Assembly: GCF_014195505.1 (NCBI RefSeq)
Contig: NZ_JACIBV010000001.1
Location: forward strand, 4,092,001 to 4,156,000
Source: Nonomuraea dietziae
Lineage (GTDB): Bacteria; Actinomycetota; Actinomycetes; Streptosporangiales; Streptosporangiaceae
Reading direction: 5' to 3'
DNA: 64,000 nt
Shown: positions 31,692 through 41,139 of the stretch, one piece after another
Numbering within the stretch: the stretch's first letter is position 1
Layout: each line of letters opens with the position of its first letter
The notes under the pieces: model-generated
What the model was told of the DNA's origin: nothing
Database searches by the model: none
What the model saw: the letters and a program-made list of their open reading frames with translations, nothing else
Made by a program: the position numbers and the translations under genes

Positions 31692-32777
31692 CTAGAAGTG
31701 GGTGTTGATCGTTCCGACAACGGTGTAGTCAGCGTCGACCAGCGGCAGCACGCGCCACTTGTCGAAGGCGGTGCAGGGGTGCGAGATGCCGAAGGCGACC
31801 AGCTCGCCCACCTCGAGCGAGCCGCGCACGATCGTGTGCTGGTCCTGCATCCTCACCACCGTCAGGCCCTCGCGCCTGGGGATCGGCAGTCCCTCGTCGA
31901 AGGGGGCGTCGCGCTTGCCCATGCCGACGATCGCCAGCCCGGGCTCGGGCGTCGACAGCACGTGCGCCCAGATCTCGAAGGCGGGCTCGAGCGAGCCCTG
32001 GATGCGGTTGAAGGGGGTGCGCTCGCGGTAGTAGCCGTCGTCGTGGGAGACGTAGGCGCCGCTGCGCAGGATGACCTGGGCCTGGGTGGTGACCAGCTCG
32101 CGGCCGATCACGTCGAACCACTGGCTGCCGCCGACGCTCAGGATGGGGGCGCGCAGGTGCTCGGCGGCGTTCTGCAGGATCGCCAGATACTTCCTGACGT
32201 CCTGGGCCGTCTTCAGCGAGCCCTCGTAGCCCGCCACACCGGCAGGCTCGACGCCCTCGACCTGCCGCACGTGGTCGGCCAGGTCGAGCAGGTCCTGAAA
32301 GGTCCTGCACCCGGCCCTGCCGCCTTCGTGACCCATCTCCACCAGCACCCTGAAGGGCCGCGCGCCCGCGTGCTTCGCGAGCAGGTCCACGCCCGCGCGC
32401 GAGTCGACGAAGCTGAGGAACTCGAAGGAGGGGTCGGCCGCCAGCTCCGCCGCGGCCCAGTCGAGCCCGGCGGGGTCGACGACCTGGTTGGCGACGATGA
32501 TCCTGGAGACCCCGAAGCCGCGCACGATCATCGCCTGGCTCGGCGTGGCGACCGTCATCCCCCACGCGCCCGCGTCGAGCTGCATTCCGGCGATCTCGGG
32601 GGACATGTGGGTCTTGGCGTGGGGCGCGAAGAGCATGCCGTGGTCGCGGGTGAAGGCGGCCATCGTGGCGATGTTGTGCTCGAGCGCGTCGCGCTTCACG
32701 ACCATCAACGGGAAGCTGAACGGCCCGCCGAACACGTGCTGTCCGAGAACTTTCGCTCCTGACCGAATCCCCTTCAC
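31692..32777 (-). CDS. D-threonine aldolase/D-serine dehydratase-type PLP enzyme
   Basis: 361 residues from GTG 32777. Fold-type III (alanine racemase-like barrel): PLMVVKRDALEHNIATMAAF, then FAPHAKTHMSPEIAGMQLDAGAWGMTVATPSQA, in which KTH holds the PLP lysine. VEMGHEGGRAGCRT, SVGGSQWFDV and SHPCTAFDKWRVLPLVD are typical; the His-x-Cys near the C-terminus supplies the metal ligands of this family. It acts on D-beta-hydroxy amino acids or D-serine. With D-aminoacylase upstream it would consume freed D-amino acids. Confidence 0.82.
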   Translation of the reverse strand: MKGIRSGAKVLGQHVFGGPFSFPLMVVKRDALEHNIATMAAFTRDHGMLFAPHAKTHMSPEIAGMQLDAGAWGMTVATPSQAMIVRGFGVSRIIVANQVVDPAGLDWAAAELAADPSFEFLSFVDSRAGVDLLAKHAGARPFRVLVEMGHEGGRAGCRTFQDLLDLADHVRQVEGVEPAGVAGYEGSLKTAQDVRKYLAILQNAAEHLRAPILSVGGSQWFDVIGRELVTTQAQVILRSGAYVSHDDGYYRERTPFNRIQGSLEPAFEIWAHVLSTPEPGLAIVGMGKRDAPFDEGLPIPRREGLTVVRMQDQHTIVRGSLEVGELVAFGISHPCTAFDKWRVLPLVDADYTVVGTINTHF

Positions 32778-32802
32778 CGCACCGACCCTACCGGGCGCGC
32801 GC

Positions 32803-34341
32803 TCAGGAGGTGGGGCGCAGGGCTCGCCCCGGGGTACGGCCGGTCAGCGCGCCGTCCGACAGCACGCGCACCCCCGACACCAGCACCTCGGAGATCCCTG
32901 TCGCGGGGGTGCGCGGCGCGGCGTAGGTGGCCAGGTCGGCCACCGTCGCGGGGTCGATCACGACGACGTCCGCGGCGAGCCCCTGCCGCAGCAGACCGCG
33001 GTCGCCCAGCCCGAAGCGCCTGGCCGGGTGCGAGGCGAGATGCACGACGGCCTCCTGCCAGGTCCAGTCCCCCAGCTCGCGCACGTGGGTGCCGAGGAAC
33101 CTGGCGAAGGCGCCCCAGCCGCGGGGATGCGGGTGCCCGCCCACGTAGATGCCGTCGGAGCCGCCGGTGTGCGCGGGGTGGCGCAGCACGCGCCGCACCG
33201 ACTCCTCGCCCTCGGGCCCCTCGTCAGGACGGCCGACCACGCAGCCGGCCTCCAGCCTGGTGTCCACCAGCAGCCTGCGGCAGAACTCCGACGGCGGGAC
33301 GCCCTTGCGCACCGCGGCCTCCACGATGGTCAGCCCCTCGGCCCACTCCTCGCCGGGCGCGTGCGAGACGGTCAGGCGGGGCCACAGGCCGTCCAGCGTG
33401 GGCCACCAGTCGGCCAGGGAGGAGGACTCGAGGACGTCGAGCGCCCTGTCGACCTCGGCGGCGGGCACCTGAGGCGGCAGCACGATCATCGCGAGGATGG
33501 TGCTGCCGCGCAGGTAGGGATAGGTGTCGAAGCTCAGGTCGACGTCGTGGGCAAGCGCCGACTCCACCAGAGGGAGCAGGACGTCCGCGGGCCCGTGCAG
33601 GTGGGAGACGTGCATGGCGGCCCCCGACGACCTGGCGATCTCCACCACCTCGGCCATCCCGACCCCCGCGCCGGTGCCGTAGGCGCGCATGTGCGTGACG
33701 TACGGCAGCGCGCCCAGCGGCCAGCACAGCGCCGCGAGCTCGGCGGAGGAGGCGTTGCGCCCCGGCAGGTACTCCAGGCCGCTCGACAGCCCGACCGCGC
33801 CGTCGGCCAGCCCCTTCTCCACGTGGGCGAGCATCTGGGCCAGCTCGCTCGCCGAGGCGGCGTCGGGCGAGGGGCCCATCACGTCGTAGCGGATGGTGCC
33901 GTGCGGGAGCAGGTAGGCGGTGTTGAGCGCGGTCGCCCTGTCGTATCCGGCCAGCAGCTCGGCGACGCTCGCCGCCCCGTCGAGAAAGGGGTGCACGCCG
34001 TTGACCGCGGCGAAGTAGCGGGTGGCGTAGTTCACGGTGGCCGCCGAGCCCGGCGCGTAGGACAGGCCGTCCTGACCGAGGACGAACGTGGTCACCCCCT
34101 GGCGCAGCGCCGCCAGCTGCACCTCGGGGTCGAAGACCAGGGCGTCGCCGTGGGCGTGGCAGTCGATGAATCCCGGCGCGACGAAGCGCCCCGACGCGTC
34201 GATCACCTGCGCCGCGTCGGCCCCCTCGAGCCGTCCGACCGCGGTGATCCGCTCCCCGGTGATCCCGATGTCCGCCCTGAACGCCGGAGCCCCGGTGCCG
34301 TCGAGCACCCGCCCGCCACTGATGACCACGTCGAACGTCAC
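32803..34341 (-). CDS. N-acyl-D-amino-acid deacylase (D-aminoacylase)
   Basis: 512 residues from GTG 34341 (TTG 34353 in frame). Amidohydrolase: FDVVISGGRVLDGTG, then APGFIDCHAHGD with the H-x-H metal pair, GVTTFVLGQDGLSYAP, GLSSGLEYLPG, MHVSHLHGP (metal His) and HTGGSDGIYVGGHPHPRGWGAF with the conserved Asp. The family frees D-amino acids from their N-acyl forms. It heads a leftward operon whose later genes act on the products. The gap to the sensor-kinase gene upstream is 126 bases. Confidence 0.88.
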   Translation of the reverse strand: MTFDVVISGGRVLDGTGAPAFRADIGITGERITAVGRLEGADAAQVIDASGRFVAPGFIDCHAHGDALVFDPEVQLAALRQGVTTFVLGQDGLSYAPGSAATVNYATRYFAAVNGVHPFLDGAASVAELLAGYDRATALNTAYLLPHGTIRYDVMGPSPDAASASELAQMLAHVEKGLADGAVGLSSGLEYLPGRNASSAELAALCWPLGALPYVTHMRAYGTGAGVGMAEVVEIARSSGAAMHVSHLHGPADVLLPLVESALAHDVDLSFDTYPYLRGSTILAMIVLPPQVPAAEVDRALDVLESSSLADWWPTLDGLWPRLTVSHAPGEEWAEGLTIVEAAVRKGVPPSEFCRRLLVDTRLEAGCVVGRPDEGPEGEESVRRVLRHPAHTGGSDGIYVGGHPHPRGWGAFARFLGTHVRELGDWTWQEAVVHLASHPARRFGLGDRGLLRQGLAADVVVIDPATVADLATYAAPRTPATGISEVLVSGVRVLSDGALTGRTPGRALRPTS

Positions 34342-34467
34342 ACGAAGATTCAACCACTGGTGCGCTCCACCGACGCCGCCCCCGGCGCGGCCCGCGGCTC
34401 GACCCCGGCCCGACGCCAGTCCGTGATCACCGTCACCGGCGACACGGGGCGCCGTAGGCGCTCACTG

Positions 34468-37400
34468 CTACCTGGAGCGCCCCTCGCAGGCCGGCTGCGG
34501 CACGACGGGGTGCAGGGCGAGCAGATCGCGGGCCTGCGCCCTGGCCAGGTTCCAGCCGTTCCACGAGTCGGCCTCGGCCAGGCCGTTGTTCTTGACCACG
34601 TCGGCCAGGACGCAGCTGCGCAGCGGCTCCGGCAGCCTGTCCAGCTCGGGGACGGCCTCCGCGCCGAGGTCGCCGACGTAGTCCTGGTCGATGCGCTCCA
34701 CGCCCCTGATGTCGACCTGCGTTCTCGCGACCTGGAGGTCGGGGTTCCACACGGCGAACGACAGCAGGCCCGCGCCGGTCAGCAGGACGACCGTCCTCGG
34801 CAGCCAGGCCGAGCCGAACCCCGCCAGCCGTACGGCGCCCGCCACCAGGACCGTGGCGAACACCGCGCCGAGCCACCAGATGGTCGCGGCGACCGAGGCG
34901 CGCAGGCGCGACAGGCCGTAGGCGTCGGTGTAGAGGTCGAGGCGGTGCATCGCCGAGACCAGGATGACCAGGGTGAAGGCGCACAGCACACCCAGCAGGA
35001 TCGCCAGCGCCCATCGGTCCCCGCGCTCGGCCTTTACCACGCTGGTGGCCACGGCGACGATGCCGAGCACGAACACGCTGACCACCATCAGCTGGAAGAA
35101 GCCCTGCCTGGCGTAGTCGGCGTAGGTGAGGCCCGTGGTGCGCATGACCCAGGCACTGCTGCCGAACAGCGCGGTGACCTGAACCGCGACGAAGGCGGCG
35201 AACAGCAGGTTCAGCCCGGTCAGCGGCACCACCCACAGGCTGCGGTTCAGGCGGGTCCTGAACGACGGGCTGACGGGGTCGGAGACGGGACGCATCGCCA
35301 CCAGCACCGCCGCGGCCGCCAGCGCGGCGAAGAGCACGAAGACGAAGATCCGCAGCGGCAGCGCCTCCGCCCAGTCGGGGGCGGTGAACAGGCGGTCGAC
35401 GAAGGAGGCGAAGACCTTGTCCGCCGAGGCGAACAGGATGCCGAAGACCACCAGCAGCACGGCGGTGATGCCGAGCCCCGCCAGCAGCGGCATGATGCGC
35501 CGCCGTCCCACGAACGTCTTCATCGGGCCCGCGAGGAACCACGGAACGGGAAACAGCGCGAGCACGATCGAGATGCCGCCCCTGATCAGGGCCAGCCAGC
35601 CGCGGCCGGCCCCCGAGACGGCCAGCGCGCCCAGGCCGAAGGCCCCGCCGAGCAGCGGGACGACCAGCCAGTCCGCATCCCTGACCGCGACCATCGCCAC
35701 CAGGCCGTAGGCGATCAGGGCGTAGGCGGCGGTCCACGGAGTCACCCTGCGCAGGGCCGCGGGCAGCGTGGCCGCGCCCAGCACCAGGGCGACCAGCGCC
35801 AGGCCGAGGCCGGGCATGGCGTCCGGCAGCGCCACCGCCGCGAAGACGCCCACCCCGAGCACGGCGGGCAGCAGCCAGCGCGGGCTGTCGGGCACCTCGG
35901 GGCGGGGGAACAGCGGCGGCGGCACGTACGGCGGCGCCGGCGACCGCGGCCCCTGCGGCGGCTGATGATGCGGGCCGGCGGGACCGGCCGTCTCGCGGGT
36001 CCTGGACGCGGCATCAGCGGCGCCCGCCACGAGAACGGGAGTCGGCGGATAGGGCACCCGCTGGTGGGACGGGGGTTGATGGGACGCCGGCTGATGGGAC
36101 GCGGGCTGGTGGGGCGCCTGCGGATGGGGCGCCCGCTGGTGGGACGCGGGTTGATAGGGCCCGGCCTGGTGGGGCGCCGGCGGATAGGGCGCCTGCGGGT
36201 AAGGCGGCGGCTGGTAAGGGGCTCCCTGCGGCCGGCCCGCGCCGATGGCCGAGCCGACGGCGGCCCCGCCCGCGCTGGACATCAGCATGATGACGACGCC
36301 GGCCACGGCGCCGAAGAGCAGCCCGATGAAGAAGGCCAGGAAGAGCCCGATGAGGAAGCCGACCGCGAGCCCGACCAGGGTCCACAGCATCACCGCGCCC
36401 CTCGCCACGCCCGGGGGCTGCGGCGGCGCCAGGTGGCCGGGCAGCCGCTGAGGCGCATGAACATCCTCGCGCGCGAGTTGCTCGGGCGGCGCGGCCGCTT
36501 CCCGCACCTCCCGCTCCCCCTGTTCGGCGACCGCCTCCTCGGCGGCCTTCCCCACCGCGACGGCCTCCGCGACCTCCGCGACCCCGGCGGCCTCGGTGAT
36601 CTCGGCGGCCCGAGGGGGACCCGTCACCCCTAGCCGCGCCATGTCCGGTTCCATCATGATCCTCTCTGGAAGGTCGACGATCATGCGGCACCCCGCGCCG
36701 TCGTCGATGCGAATGGATCCACCGTGCAGCTCGACGATCTCCTTCACGATCGCCAGGCCGAGCCCCGATCCGCCGGCGTCCGCCGCACGTGCCGAGTCCA
36801 GTCTGGAGAAGCGTTCGAAGACCCGCGCCCGCGCGGCCTGGGGGATTCCTGGGCCCCTGTCGGCCACCACGAGGCGCACCCCCTGGCCGTGGGCGGAGGC
36901 CGACAGCGTCACCACGCCGGCGCTCGGGCTGTGCCGTACGGCGTTGTCGAGCAGGTTGGCCAGCACCTGCGCGAGCAGGTCGGGGTCAGCGCTCGCGACC
37001 AGCCCCTTCGCGCAGGTGTAGGTGATCGTCACGTCGTCCCTGGCCAGGGCGGACTCACGGGCGGCCTGCTGGAGCAGCGGCTCCAGCGTGACCGGCTCGG
37101 CCTCCAGGTGGCGCACCCCCGAGTCGAGGCGTGACAGGTCGAGGAGCTGGGCGACGAGGCGGCCGAGGCGCTCGGTCTGGGCCAGCGCCGTCCCCAACGT
37201 GACGGGGTCGGCGGCCGAGACGCCGTCGACCACGTTCTCCAGCACCGCGCGCAGCCCCGTGATCGGGGTGCGCAGCTCGTGGGAGACGTTGGCGACCAGC
37301 TCGCGACGCTGCCTGTCGACCTCGCCGAGGTCGGCGGCCATCGCGTTGAACGCCCTGGCCAGCTCCCCCACCTCGTCCCGCGACGAGGCGCGCACGCGCA

Positions 37401-37644
37401 GCGTGTAGTGGCCCTTGGCGATGGTCTGGGCGGCCGAGGCGAGCTGGCGCAGCGGCTTGGTCATGCCGTGCGCCAGCACCTGCACCATGATCAGCGCGAG
37501 GATGCTCGCCACGGCGATCCTGACCTCGCGCGAGGCGCCCGCGTTGAGCCCGACCTCGTTGACCACGAAGGCCGTGCCCACCGCCAGGACGATGACGATG
37601 CCCAACTTGACCTTGATGCGCCCCAGGAAGTCGAGCGGCCTCAT
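34468..37644 (-). CDS. Sensor histidine kinase fused to a DUF4153/DUF4173-like membrane domain
   Basis: 1058 residues, coupled to the response regulator by ATGA. Residues 1-115: two helices and HAMP (TKPLRQLASAAQTIAKGHYTLRV). HisKA at 115-180 has His122 (ANVSHELRTP); HATPase at about 225-325 has NLLDNAVRHS, DRGPGIP and GGSGLGLAIV. An acidic linker, three hydrophobic segments (about 415-465) and a His/Pro/Gln-rich repeat zone (about 475-570) follow. From about 580 to the end come ten or so helices of DUF4153/4173 type (PVPWFLAGPMKTF, GLTYADYARQGFFQLMVVS, LSRLRASVA). The usual kinase has about 350 residues. The fused part may sense envelope state. Confidence 0.85.
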   Translation of the reverse strand: MRPLDFLGRIKVKLGIVIVLAVGTAFVVNEVGLNAGASREVRIAVASILALIMVQVLAHGMTKPLRQLASAAQTIAKGHYTLRVRASSRDEVGELARAFNAMAADLGEVDRQRRELVANVSHELRTPITGLRAVLENVVDGVSAADPVTLGTALAQTERLGRLVAQLLDLSRLDSGVRHLEAEPVTLEPLLQQAARESALARDDVTITYTCAKGLVASADPDLLAQVLANLLDNAVRHSPSAGVVTLSASAHGQGVRLVVADRGPGIPQAARARVFERFSRLDSARAADAGGSGLGLAIVKEIVELHGGSIRIDDGAGCRMIVDLPERIMMEPDMARLGVTGPPRAAEITEAAGVAEVAEAVAVGKAAEEAVAEQGEREVREAAAPPEQLAREDVHAPQRLPGHLAPPQPPGVARGAVMLWTLVGLAVGFLIGLFLAFFIGLLFGAVAGVVIMLMSSAGGAAVGSAIGAGRPQGAPYQPPPYPQAPYPPAPHQAGPYQPASHQRAPHPQAPHQPASHQPASHQPPSHQRVPYPPTPVLVAGAADAASRTRETAGPAGPHHQPPQGPRSPAPPYVPPPLFPRPEVPDSPRWLLPAVLGVGVFAAVALPDAMPGLGLALVALVLGAATLPAALRRVTPWTAAYALIAYGLVAMVAVRDADWLVVPLLGGAFGLGALAVSGAGRGWLALIRGGISIVLALFPVPWFLAGPMKTFVGRRRIMPLLAGLGITAVLLVVFGILFASADKVFASFVDRLFTAPDWAEALPLRIFVFVLFAALAAAAVLVAMRPVSDPVSPSFRTRLNRSLWVVPLTGLNLLFAAFVAVQVTALFGSSAWVMRTTGLTYADYARQGFFQLMVVSVFVLGIVAVATSVVKAERGDRWALAILLGVLCAFTLVILVSAMHRLDLYTDAYGLSRLRASVAATIWWLGAVFATVLVAGAVRLAGFGSAWLPRTVVLLTGAGLLSFAVWNPDLQVARTQVDIRGVERIDQDYVGDLGAEAVPELDRLPEPLRSCVLADVVKNNGLAEADSWNGWNLARAQARDLLALHPVVPQPACEGRSR

Positions 37645-38324
37645 CGGCGCACCAGCGCGTAGCCCACCCCGTGCACCGTGCGCACCACGTCGGGTCCGAG
37701 CTTGCGGCGCAGCGCCCGCACGTGGCTGTCCACGGTCCTGGTGGCCGCCGCCTCGGAGAAGCCCCAGACGTCGGACAGCAGCCTGTCACGCTCGAAGACC
37801 TGTCCTGGCCGCTCGGCCAGGCGGCGCAGGAGGTCGAACTCCGTGCGGGTCAGCTGCGCCTCCGTGCCGCGCACGAACACCCTGCGGGCGGCGGTGTCGA
37901 TCTCGACCTCGCCGACCCTGATCACGGTGTCCTCGACGGCCAGTTGGGCCGCCCGCTCCACCCGCCGCAGCAGGGCGTGGATCCTGGCGACCAGCTCCCG
38001 CATGCTGAACGGCTTGGCGAGATAGTCGTCGGCGCCCACGCCGAGGCCGACCAGCACGTCGGTCTCCTCGCCGAGCGCGGTCAGCATCAGCACGGGCACC
38101 GGTCTGGCCGCCTGCATCCTGCGGCACACCTCCAGGCCGTCGAGGCCGGGCAGCAGCCGGTCGAGAATCACCAGGTCGGGCTCCGCTCTGCCGTAGGCGA
38201 CGAGCGCCGCCTCGCCGTCGCTCGCGACGCGCACGTCGAAGCCCTCCGCAGCCAGCCTGTTGCGCACGGCCAGCGCGATCGTCTCGTCATCCTCGACCAC
38301 GAGGATCCGTCGCTGATCTGCCAC
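37641..38324 (-). CDS. OmpR-family response regulator
   Basis: 227 residues from GTG 38324 (frame open to 38387). Receiver: VEDDETIAL, phosphoacceptor Asp55 (LVILDRLLPGLDG), LTALGEE, KPFSMRELVARI. The winged helix follows: RVFVRGTEAQLTRTEFDLLRRLAERPGQVFERDRLLSDVWG, VDSHVRALRRKLG, TVHGVGYALV. The stop overlaps the kinase start, so it is the cognate partner of the fused kinase. Confidence 0.92.
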   Translation of the reverse strand: MADQRRILVVEDDETIALAVRNRLAAEGFDVRVASDGEAALVAYGRAEPDLVILDRLLPGLDGLEVCRRMQAARPVPVLMLTALGEETDVLVGLGVGADDYLAKPFSMRELVARIHALLRRVERAAQLAVEDTVIRVGEVEIDTAARRVFVRGTEAQLTRTEFDLLRRLAERPGQVFERDRLLSDVWGFSEAAATRTVDSHVRALRRKLGPDVVRTVHGVGYALVRR

Positions 38325-38387
38325 GGACCGAAGCCTAGAAGGGGCGTGTGCAGACGACACTGCCTCGGTCGTGCATATTTGGTGCAC

Positions 38388-39254
38388 ATGGACATCTCCG
38401 CCTACCTGCGCAGGCTCGGTCTCGAGGCCGCCCCTCCCTCACTCGACCAGCTGAAGGCGCTGCACGTCGCGCACATCGAGCGCGTGCCGTACGAGGCGCT
38501 GGAGATCTGGCTCGACCGCCCGACCACCGTCGATCCTGCCGAGTCCGCCGCGCGGATCGTCCGCGGGCGCGGAGGGTACTGCTACCACCTCAACGGCGCC
38601 TTCTCCCTGCTGCTCGAGGCGCTCGGCTACCAGGTGACCAGGCATGTCGGCGGCGTGCACATGCGTGGCGCCGAACCGGCGATCTCCGCCAACCACCTGG
38701 TTCTCACCGTGCGCCTGCCCGAAGGCGACTGGATGGTGGACCTCGGGCTCGGCGACGCTCTCCACGAGCCGCTCCCCCTGGTCGAGGGACGCTACCGCCA
38801 GGGGCCCTTCGAGTACGGCCTGCGCCCCTCGACCGTGGCCCCCGGCGGCTGGCACTTCGACCACGACCCCCGCGGCTCCTTCGCCGGCATGGACTTCGGC
38901 ATGGAGCCGGCGCCGATGTCGGCCTTCGAGCAGATGCACAGGCACCTGACGACCTCTCCTGAGTCCGGGTTCGTCAGGGTGGCCACCGTGGCCCGCCGCG
39001 ACGCCACGGGCGTCGACATCATGCGCGGGCTGTCGCTCACCAGGCTGGAGGCCGACAGCCGCGCCACGACCATGGAGACCTCGGCCGACTACTTCCAGGC
39101 GCTCGCGGACGTCTTCGGGCTGAGGTTCGACGCCGACGAGCGGGCGCTGCTCTGGGACAAGGTGTCCAGGGCTCACGCGGCCTGGACGGCCTCGGCGAGC
39201 ACCTCGTCCACGGGCGAGGGCTTGACCCCGAGCACCTCCTCTGTCTCGGAGTAG
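38388..39254 (+). CDS. nat: Arylamine N-acetyltransferase
   Basis: 288 residues from ATG 38388. NAT signature RGRGGYCYHLNGAF with Cys65, His103 (SANHLVLTV) and Asp118 (MVDLGLGD), the catalytic triad. It moves an acyl group from CoA to arylamines or hydrazines. The usual length is about 275; the last 15 residues are Ser/Thr-rich and are encoded by the overlap with the convergent epimerase gene (39173-39254). It diverges from the two-component pair. Confidence 0.92.
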   Translation: MDISAYLRRLGLEAAPPSLDQLKALHVAHIERVPYEALEIWLDRPTTVDPAESAARIVRGRGGYCYHLNGAFSLLLEALGYQVTRHVGGVHMRGAEPAISANHLVLTVRLPEGDWMVDLGLGDALHEPLPLVEGRYRQGPFEYGLRPSTVAPGGWHFDHDPRGSFAGMDFGMEPAPMSAFEQMHRHLTTSPESGFVRVATVARRDATGVDIMRGLSLTRLEADSRATTMETSADYFQALADVFGLRFDADERALLWDKVSRAHAAWTASASTSSTGEGLTPSTSSVSE

Positions 39255-40075
39255 TCCACCACGTAGGGCAGCCCCGGCGTGTGCAGGACCTCTCGCAGCT
39301 CGGCCCAGAAGGGGTCGGTGAACGCGAGCAGCGCGAGCTCCCTGTCCGTCATGGGCTCGAGCCTCGGCGCGGGCGCGCCGGCGACGTCGGCCAGCCTGGT
39401 CGCCAGAGCCCGCACCGAGAGCGTCGACACGGGCACGTGCCACGCCCGGCCCCACACCCGCTCGTCCCTGGTGGCGGCGACCAGCGTGCGGGCGACGTCG
39501 CCGATGGCCGAGAAGCTGTGCGGCACGTCCAGCTCCGAGGGGACGAGGGCGAGCGCGCCCGAGAGCACCTGTGGCTGGACCAGCAGGCCGAACTCCGACA
39601 CCACGCCCTTGCCGTAGAACTGTGCCGCCCGCACCTCGGTCACCCGCGCTCCGGACGACACCGCCTCCTCCCACATCGCGGCCCTGACCCTGCCCTTGGG
39701 GCCCTTCGCCAGCAGCGGCAGGTCGGGGGTGATCGGGCCGTCGACGAGGCCGTAGCCGTACAGGTTGCCGAGCATCACGTACGAAACGCCCGTCCGCTTC
39801 ACCGCCTCCAGCAGCGAACCGGCCAGGGCGGGGAAGTGCGAGGGCCACAGGTGGTAGGCCGGGGCGGCGCAGTTGATCAGCGTGTCCGCGCCGTCGAGGA
39901 GCCTGGTCAGCTCGGCAGTGTCGGTCGCGTCCGCCGCGACCCTCTCGATGAGCGGATGCTCGGGCCCGGCTCCCTTGCGGCTGACGAGGCGCACCCGCTC
40001 GCCGTCCTCCGCGAGCAGCATGGCCGTACGGCTGGCGGTCGCCGCAGCGCCCGTGATCACATGAAGTTTCTGCAT
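39173..40075 (-). CDS. NAD(P)-dependent epimerase/dehydratase-type SDR protein
   Basis: 300 residues from ATG 40075 (MQKLHVITGAAATASRTAMLLAE). The nucleotide-binding loop GAAATAS departs from the classic GxxGxxG of extended SDRs. LINCAAPAYHLWPSHFPAL, VMLGNLYGYG and AAQFYGKGV follow, with Tyr in LYGYG where the catalytic Tyr-x3-Lys would sit but no clear Lys. It may be an atypical (NmrA-like) member. It diverges from the GlxA-type regulator with 70 bases between starts, suggesting shared control. Confidence 0.75.
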   Translation of the reverse strand: MQKLHVITGAAATASRTAMLLAEDGERVRLVSRKGAGPEHPLIERVAADATDTAELTRLLDGADTLINCAAPAYHLWPSHFPALAGSLLEAVKRTGVSYVMLGNLYGYGLVDGPITPDLPLLAKGPKGRVRAAMWEEAVSSGARVTEVRAAQFYGKGVVSEFGLLVQPQVLSGALALVPSELDVPHSFSAIGDVARTLVAATRDERVWGRAWHVPVSTLSVRALATRLADVAGAPAPRLEPMTDRELALLAFTDPFWAELREVLHTPGLPYVVDYSETEEVLGVKPSPVDEVLAEAVQAA

Positions 40076-40145
40076 ACCGCCACCCTGGCTTTCCGGTACG
40101 GCATGCGATAGTGGCCTGAATGCCAACCATCCGGAGGATCTGGCC

Positions 40146-41072
40146 ATGCATCGGATAGCGGTCGTCATCGTCCCGCCCGTCATGAGCTTCGACGTGTCGA
40201 TCCCGCACATGGTCTTCGGCGACGCGTCCGGCTACGAGATCGGGGTCTGCACCGCCGTACCGGGCAGGCTGGACACCGTCGGCGGCCCGCAGATCCACGT
40301 CCCCGACGGGCTCGGCCTGGTGAAGGGCGCCGACACCGTGATCGCCGTCGGCAGCGGAGGCGGCGACGCCGACCCCCGCACGCTCGAGGTCCTCCGCACC
40401 GCCCACGCCGAGGGCGCGCGCATCGCCTCTCTCTGCACCGGCGCGTTCGTGCTCGCCCAGGCCGGGCTGCTCGACGGCCGCGACGCCACCACCCACTGGG
40501 GGCTGACCGGGGACCTGGCCGCGCGCTACCCGTCCGTCAACGTCCGCCCGGACGTCCTCTACGTCGAGGACGACGGCGTCTTCACCTCAGCGGGGGCGGC
40601 CGCCGCCATCGACCTGTGTCTCCACCTGGTGCGGCTCGACTTCGGCGCCGCCGCCGCCAACGCCGCCGCCAGGCTCGCCGTCGTCGCCCCCGTACGGCCA
40701 GGCGGCCAGGCGCAGTTCATCGAGACCCCGCTGCCTCCCGAGCGGGGCACCTCGCTCGCCGCCACCCGCGCGTGGGCGCTCGCCAGGATCGACAGGCCGC
40801 TGACGCTCAAGGATCTGGCCGCCCACGCCAGCACCAGCGTCCGCACCCTGACCAGACGCTTCCACGCCGAGACCGGGCTCAGCCCGCTGCAGTGGCTGCT
40901 CCACCGGCGCGTCGACCGCGCCCGCGAGCTCCTGGAGACCACCGACCTGCCCATGGACCAGGTCGCCGAGCGCAGCGGACTGGGCAGCGCCGACTCCCTG
41001 CGCAAGCACCTCACCACCAGGGCGGGGCTCACCCCGACCGCCTACCGCGCCACCTTCACCCGCCAGCGATGA
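40146..41072 (+). CDS. GlxA-type AraC regulator with DJ-1/PfpI domain
   Basis: 308 residues from ATG 40146. N-terminal DJ-1/PfpI-like domain (HRIAVVIVPPVMSFDVSIPHMVFG, then IASLCTGAFVLAQAGLLDGRDATTHW with the nucleophile-elbow Cys). C-terminal AraC double HTH (LTLKDLAAHASTSVRTLTRRFHAETGLSPLQWLLHRRVDRARELLETT, MDQVAERSGLGSADSLRKHL). Regulators of this type control amine or reactive-compound responses; the divergent SDR gene is the likely target. Confidence 0.9.
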   Translation: MHRIAVVIVPPVMSFDVSIPHMVFGDASGYEIGVCTAVPGRLDTVGGPQIHVPDGLGLVKGADTVIAVGSGGGDADPRTLEVLRTAHAEGARIASLCTGAFVLAQAGLLDGRDATTHWGLTGDLAARYPSVNVRPDVLYVEDDGVFTSAGAAAAIDLCLHLVRLDFGAAAANAAARLAVVAPVRPGGQAQFIETPLPPERGTSLAATRAWALARIDRPLTLKDLAAHASTSVRTLTRRFHAETGLSPLQWLLHRRVDRARELLETTDLPMDQVAERSGLGSADSLRKHLTTRAGLTPTAYRATFTRQR

Positions 41073-41139
41073 TGGTGGCAATTCACCACAAACCGCTATC
41101 GTGCTGTCTCGCTGCACGCGGTTGGACGGAGAAACCACG

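Noticed and set aside
32488-36633. 1381-residue open frame on the plus strand
   Set aside because: It is antisense to D-aminoacylase and the fused kinase, whose motifs are unambiguous; long antisense frames are common in high-GC DNA.
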